From positions 1-16,696 of the forward strand of contig RKAV01000061.1 in assembly GCA_014846175.1 (NCBI GenBank): a stretch of DNA of 16,696 nt. The letters run 5' to 3'. Origin of the DNA: a bacterium (GTDB lineage Bacteria; Bacillota_I; Bacilli_A; RF39; UBA660). Below, piece after piece: positions 13,572 to 16,696 of this stretch. Both the position numbers and the translations under genes were made by a program. A model generated the notes under the pieces. The model had not been told where the DNA came from. It saw nothing but the letters and a program-made list of their open reading frames with translations, and searched no databases. The first letter of the stretch is position 1; each line of letters starts with the position of its first letter.

Positions 13572-15998
13572 ATGTATCCATTAGGTAAACAATTTAAAAT
13601 GGATTTAGAAAAATCCAAGAGTACTGAAAAATGTATTGTTAAAGGTGATAAGTATCGTTTTACTATACTTAGCGAAAGACTTATTAGACTTGAATATAAT
13701 GTAAATGGTAATTTTGTTGATAAGCCAAGTCAGTTTGTTTTATATCGTTCTTTTGAATATCCTAATTATCAAGTTAAACAAGATAATAAATTATTAGAAA
13801 TTACAACTAAATACTTTAGACTTACCTATATTAAAGAGATGCCTTTTATAGGAAGTAAAATAGACCCTATGAAAAACTTAAAAATAACTCTTCTTAGTAG
13901 TAGTAATGAAAATGAGAATAGAGATTGGTATTACGGTCATCCTGAAGCTAGAAATATGAATGGTAATATGATAAGTGAAGATGTTAGTGTTTCTAATAAT
14001 TTAAAAAGAGGGCTTTATTCTTTAGAAGGATTTGCATCTATTGATGATTCTAATAGTTTATTATTTCAAGAAGATGGAACTTTTGAAGAAAGAGAAAATG
14101 GTAGTATAGATATATATGTATTTATGTATAATAAAGATTTTTCACTAGCTCTTAATGATTACTTTAAATTAACTGGGATGCCATCTTTTATTCCTAGATA
14201 TGCTTTAGGTAACTGGTGGAGTAGAAATACTACTTATAATCAGGAAACAGTAATGGATACTATTAGTCATTTTGAAAGAAGAAAAGTACCTCTTGCTATA
14301 TATTTATTAGATAAAGATTGGCATTATCGTGATGTGGGTGATGCTAAGAATCTTCATACAGGATTTACTTTTAATGCAAATTTATTTCCTAATCCTAAGG
14401 AATTTATAGATACTATGCATCAACACAATGTTAGGGTTGGATTAACAATAGATCCAACAGAAGGAATATATCCTCATGAAGCATATTATCAGCAAGCCTG
14501 TCAGTACCTTGACATAAAAGATAATAAAATAATAGTATTTGATCCTTTAAATCCTAAATTATTAGATATATATTTTAAATTATTTCTTCATCCTTTAGAA
14601 ACTATAGGGGTTGACTTCTTCTTACATGATTATAAAGGTAATAATCAAGCTTTAACATTATTAGCCTATAATCATTATAATTACTTAGACTCAGGAAGAA
14701 ATCCTGCTAAAAGAAGCTTAATGCTAGCTAGAAATGGTATATATGCCCCACATAGATATCCTATTCTTTATGCCGGTAGTAGTGAAGTATCTTGGGAAAA
14801 TTTAAAAGAAATATCAACTAGTATATTAAGTGCCAGTAATATTGGTGTATCTTTTTGGAGCCATGATGTAGGTGGTAACCATGGAGGTATAGAAGAAAGT
14901 GAACTATACATTCGTTATGTACAACTAGGATGTTTTAGTCCTATATTGAGGTTTCACGGAGCAAGAGGAGTTTATTATAAAAGAGAACCATGGAGATGGG
15001 ATATAAAAACTGAAACTATAGTTAATGATTATTTAAGATTAAGACATCGTTTAATACCTTATCTATATACAGAAAGTTATCATTACTATAAGGAAGGAAA
15101 ATGTCTTGTTGAACCATTTTATTATATGTATCCTTGGGTAATAGATGATAATCAATATAGATATCAATATTTCTTTGGAAAAGAATTATTAGTATGTCCT
15201 ATTCTTAAAAAGAAAGAACTTACAATGAATAGAACTATTCATGAGTTTTATATACCAGAAGGTATATGGTATGACTTTAAAACAGGTAAAAAATTCCCAG
15301 GAGCAAAAAAATATGTTTCGTTCTATCGTGATGAAGATTATCCAGTTTTTGCTAAGAGTGGAGCAATCATTCCCTTATCAAATATAAGTGACAAAAATAA
15401 TGTAGGGTTACCATTAGAACTTGAAATTCATATATTTCCAGGTACTTCTAATATATATACTTTGTATGAAGATGATGGTATAACTTCATTATATAAAGAA
15501 GGATTATTCTTAAAAACAGATATAGATTATAATTATTTAAAGAATAACTATACAGTTATTGTTAGATCAGTAGAAGGTAAAAGTGGAGTAGTTCCACCAA
15601 AGAGAAATTATCGTTTTAGATTTAGAAATACTAAACAAGCAGAAGAAGTAAGGGCTTATTATAACGATAAAGAAATACCAATTGAATCTCAATATATTGA
15701 AGATAATGACTTTGTAGTAGAAGTAAATAAAGTTAATACAATAGGTCAGTTAACAATAATGTGTCGTGGTAAAGATATTGAAATAGATGCTGTTCGTTTA
15801 ATAAATGAAGATATAAATAGTATTTTAATGGATTTACAAATAAAGACATATCTTAAAGAAAAAATAGCTGATATTATCTTTTCTGATTTACCAATTAAGA
15901 AGAAAAGAATTGCTATTAGAAAACTAAGACGTGACTTATTATCAAGAGAATATATTAATTTATTCTTAAGACTATTAGAATATATTGAACAAGTTTAG
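13572..15998 (+). CDS. Glycoside hydrolase family 31 protein with a substituted acid/base position
   Basis: A cytoplasmic 808-residue protein of the GH31 (alpha-glucosidase/alpha-xylosidase) family with no signal peptide. Order: N-terminal beta domain (about 1-205), the (beta/alpha)8 barrel starting at IPRYALGNWWS (207-217), proximal and distal beta domains (about 510-735) and a helical, basic C-terminal extension (736-808). Barrel landmarks are LDKDWH (246-251), the nucleophile strand GVDFFLHD (346-353, Asp353) and FWSHDVGGNHGG (428-439). Relatives carry a W/F-S-G-D motif for the general acid/base after HRYP; here the stretch reads HRYPILYAGSSE (394-405), placing Ser403 where the aspartate should be. 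It may be inactive, use another residue, or act on an unusual substrate. ATG 13572 is chosen over ATG 13563, which abuts the ribosome binding site AGGAAGGATGAT. A terminator closes the gene. Confidence 0.85.
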   Translation: MYPLGKQFKMDLEKSKSTEKCIVKGDKYRFTILSERLIRLEYNVNGNFVDKPSQFVLYRSFEYPNYQVKQDNKLLEITTKYFRLTYIKEMPFIGSKIDPMKNLKITLLSSSNENENRDWYYGHPEARNMNGNMISEDVSVSNNLKRGLYSLEGFASIDDSNSLLFQEDGTFEERENGSIDIYVFMYNKDFSLALNDYFKLTGMPSFIPRYALGNWWSRNTTYNQETVMDTISHFERRKVPLAIYLLDKDWHYRDVGDAKNLHTGFTFNANLFPNPKEFIDTMHQHNVRVGLTIDPTEGIYPHEAYYQQACQYLDIKDNKIIVFDPLNPKLLDIYFKLFLHPLETIGVDFFLHDYKGNNQALTLLAYNHYNYLDSGRNPAKRSLMLARNGIYAPHRYPILYAGSSEVSWENLKEISTSILSASNIGVSFWSHDVGGNHGGIEESELYIRYVQLGCFSPILRFHGARGVYYKREPWRWDIKTETIVNDYLRLRHRLIPYLYTESYHYYKEGKCLVEPFYYMYPWVIDDNQYRYQYFFGKELLVCPILKKKELTMNRTIHEFYIPEGIWYDFKTGKKFPGAKKYVSFYRDEDYPVFAKSGAIIPLSNISDKNNVGLPLELEIHIFPGTSNIYTLYEDDGITSLYKEGLFLKTDIDYNYLKNNYTVIVRSVEGKSGVVPPKRNYRFRFRNTKQAEEVRAYYNDKEIPIESQYIEDNDFVVEVNKVNTIGQLTIMCRGKDIEIDAVRLINEDINSILMDLQIKTYLKEKIADIIFSDLPIKKKRIAIRKLRRDLLSREYINLFLRLLEYIEQV

Positions 15999-16019
15999 GA
16001 TAGCAATATCCTTTTCTTT
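15997..16019 (+). terminator. Intrinsic terminator after the GH31 gene
   Basis: AGGATA (15997-16002) and TATCCT (16007-16012) around a GCAA tetraloop, followed by a T-rich tract interrupted by one C (16012-16019). The GNRA-type loop stabilises the short stem. It starts within the stop codon. Confidence 0.75.
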
Positions 16020-16039
16020 GTTTATTAGCTTGATATATT

Positions 16040-16093
16040 TAAAATACAAAATTCAATAAAAAACAAAAAAAGTATTATATAAAATACAAAATT
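16040..16093 (+). repeat. Pair of 14-bp direct repeats spaced 40 bp, candidate operator
   Basis: TAAAATACAAAATT occurs at 16040-16053 and again at 16080-16093, identical at all 14 bases and exactly 40 bp apart (about four helical turns). The second copy runs into the first two bases of the -35 box of the ATPase promoter (16092-16097). Two same-facing sites on one DNA face suggest a regulator that binds cooperatively, though the bases are AT-rich. Confidence 0.45.
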
Positions 16094-16120
16094 GACTTTT
16101 CCTTTTGCTTACTATATAAT
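16092..16120 (+). promoter_or_regulatory. SigA-type promoter of the ATPase gene
   Basis: TTGACT (16092-16097), a 17-base spacer and TATAAT (16115-16120). A full Shine-Dalgarno AAGGAGG (16127-16133) follows, eight bases before ATG 16142. That is stronger than the GGTGAT-type sites of its neighbours. Confidence 0.85.
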
Positions 16121-16141
16121 TGTATTAAGGAGGAAATAAAT

Positions 16142-16696
16142 ATGATAAAAAGAGAAAACTATTTAAAAAAGATTAGACCTTTTTATAATCAAAATCTCAT
16201 TAAAGTAATTACTGGTATTAGAAGATGTGGTAAGTCTGTTATATTAAAGCAAATGATGGATGAAGTTGAAAAAACAGGTGTTAATAAAGAAAATATCATA
16301 TATATAAATTTTGAATTAACTGATTATGCTAATATTAAAAATTATTTAGATTTGGATAACTATATTAAGAATAAAATAAAGAATAAAGATAAATATTATA
16401 TATTTCTTGATGAAATTCAATATGTTGAAAATTGGGAAAGAACTATTAATTCTTATAAAGCAAAGTATGAAGATAATATTTCGATTTTTATAACAGGTTC
16501 TAATAGTGATTTATTATCTGGAGAACTAGCAACCTTATTATCAGGTAGATATGTAAGTTTTAAAATACGTCCGTTTTCATTTAAAGAAGTGTGTGAATTT
16601 AATAATTATGAATTAGATAAATACAAGTTAGAAAAAGAATTTAATGATTATATTAAATGGGGTGGACTTCCCCAAAGATTTAACTTTAAAAATGAA
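16142..16696 (+). CDS. AAA_14/DUF4143 ATPase, 3' partial
   Basis: The first 185 residues of a P-loop ATPase of the AAA_14 plus DUF4143 type (often called archaeal-type ATPase); the C-terminal DUF4143 domain lies beyond the window, and full-length members have about 400 residues. Visible motifs: Walker A GIRRCGKS (25-32), Walker B YYIFLDEIQ (85-93) followed by VENWE, the sensor strand FITGSNSDLL (116-125), and LLSGRYVSFKIRPFSFKE (132-149), the signature of the family, then WGGLP (173-177). No broken reading frame is seen. The cellular role of these ATPases is poorly known; they are patchily distributed, often in multiple copies and frequently acquired by transfer. It is separated from the GH31 gene by a terminator and has its own strong promoter. 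Confidence 0.88.
   Translation, partial: MIKRENYLKKIRPFYNQNLIKVITGIRRCGKSVILKQMMDEVEKTGVNKENIIYINFELTDYANIKNYLDLDNYIKNKIKNKDKYYIFLDEIQYVENWERTINSYKAKYEDNISIFITGSNSDLLSGELATLLSGRYVSFKIRPFSFKEVCEFNNYELDKYKLEKEFNDYIKWGGLPQRFNFKNE

Noticed and set aside
1..16696. CRISPR array, tRNA or rRNA genes, prophage or complete insertion sequence
   Set aside because: No regularly spaced repeats, cloverleaf-like sequence, conserved rRNA stretch, transposase or phage gene could be seen on either strand.

Overview
The window is strongly AT-rich DNA with short intergenic gaps. It most resembles a wall-bearing, low-GC member of the Bacillota (Firmicutes) near the Mollicutes/Erysipelotrichia-type gut lineages. 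The reasons are a HrcA/CIRCE-controlled ClpB without its N-domain, a YtgP/MurJ-type lipid II flippase, two FemA/FemX-type transferases, a VanY-type carboxypeptidase, a Cse60-like small protein, and many ribosome binding sites of the form GGTGAT just before ATG. The cell makes peptidoglycan, so it is not a true mycoplasma. Tryptophan is encoded by TGG throughout, and every visible stop is TAA or TAG. The taxonomic placement is inference from gene content.

Layout. 1-1596: the 3' part of a large secreted or surface protein with a TasA/camelysin-like segment followed by two copies of a DUF6273-like domain. 1597-2138: a long gene-free region with several inverted repeats, ending in a CIRCE operator fused to a consensus promoter. 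2139-4250: clpB, closed by a strong terminator. 4329-4511: a Cse60-like small protein. 4528-8736: a cell-wall block in which a FemX-like gene (minus) is divergent from a murJ-femX pair (plus), the latter joined by a one-base TAATG overlap. 8739-11639: three minus-strand genes, namely patatin-like phospholipase and TIGR01212 radical SAM protein (overlapping by 11 bases), then a two-domain Ig-like surface protein with its own promoter. 11734-15998: an unrecognised protein with faint ADP-ribosyltransferase-like motifs, a membrane-anchored VanY carboxypeptidase, and a GH31 glycosidase. 16142-end: the 5' part of an AAA_14/DUF4143 ATPase with a textbook promoter.

How the genes fit together. Lipid II export (MurJ), interpeptide-bridge building (two FemX-like enzymes) and stem-peptide trimming (VanY) form a cell-envelope theme, with the surface protein and Ig-like protein as likely envelope decoration. 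ClpB is a heat-shock gene under HrcA. The phospholipase and radical SAM protein look like housekeeping or lipid/RNA-modification functions. The GH31 enzyme probably works on glycosides in the cytoplasm.

Most of the window is ordinary chromosome. The points most worth a second look are a 63-base multi-part hairpin at 1725-1787 in the gap before clpB, the apparent loss of the general acid/base aspartate in the GH31 enzyme, the ART-like unknown protein, and a 14-bp direct repeat spaced exactly 40 bp in front of the ATPase gene. I did not find convincing evidence of a complete new multi-gene system.
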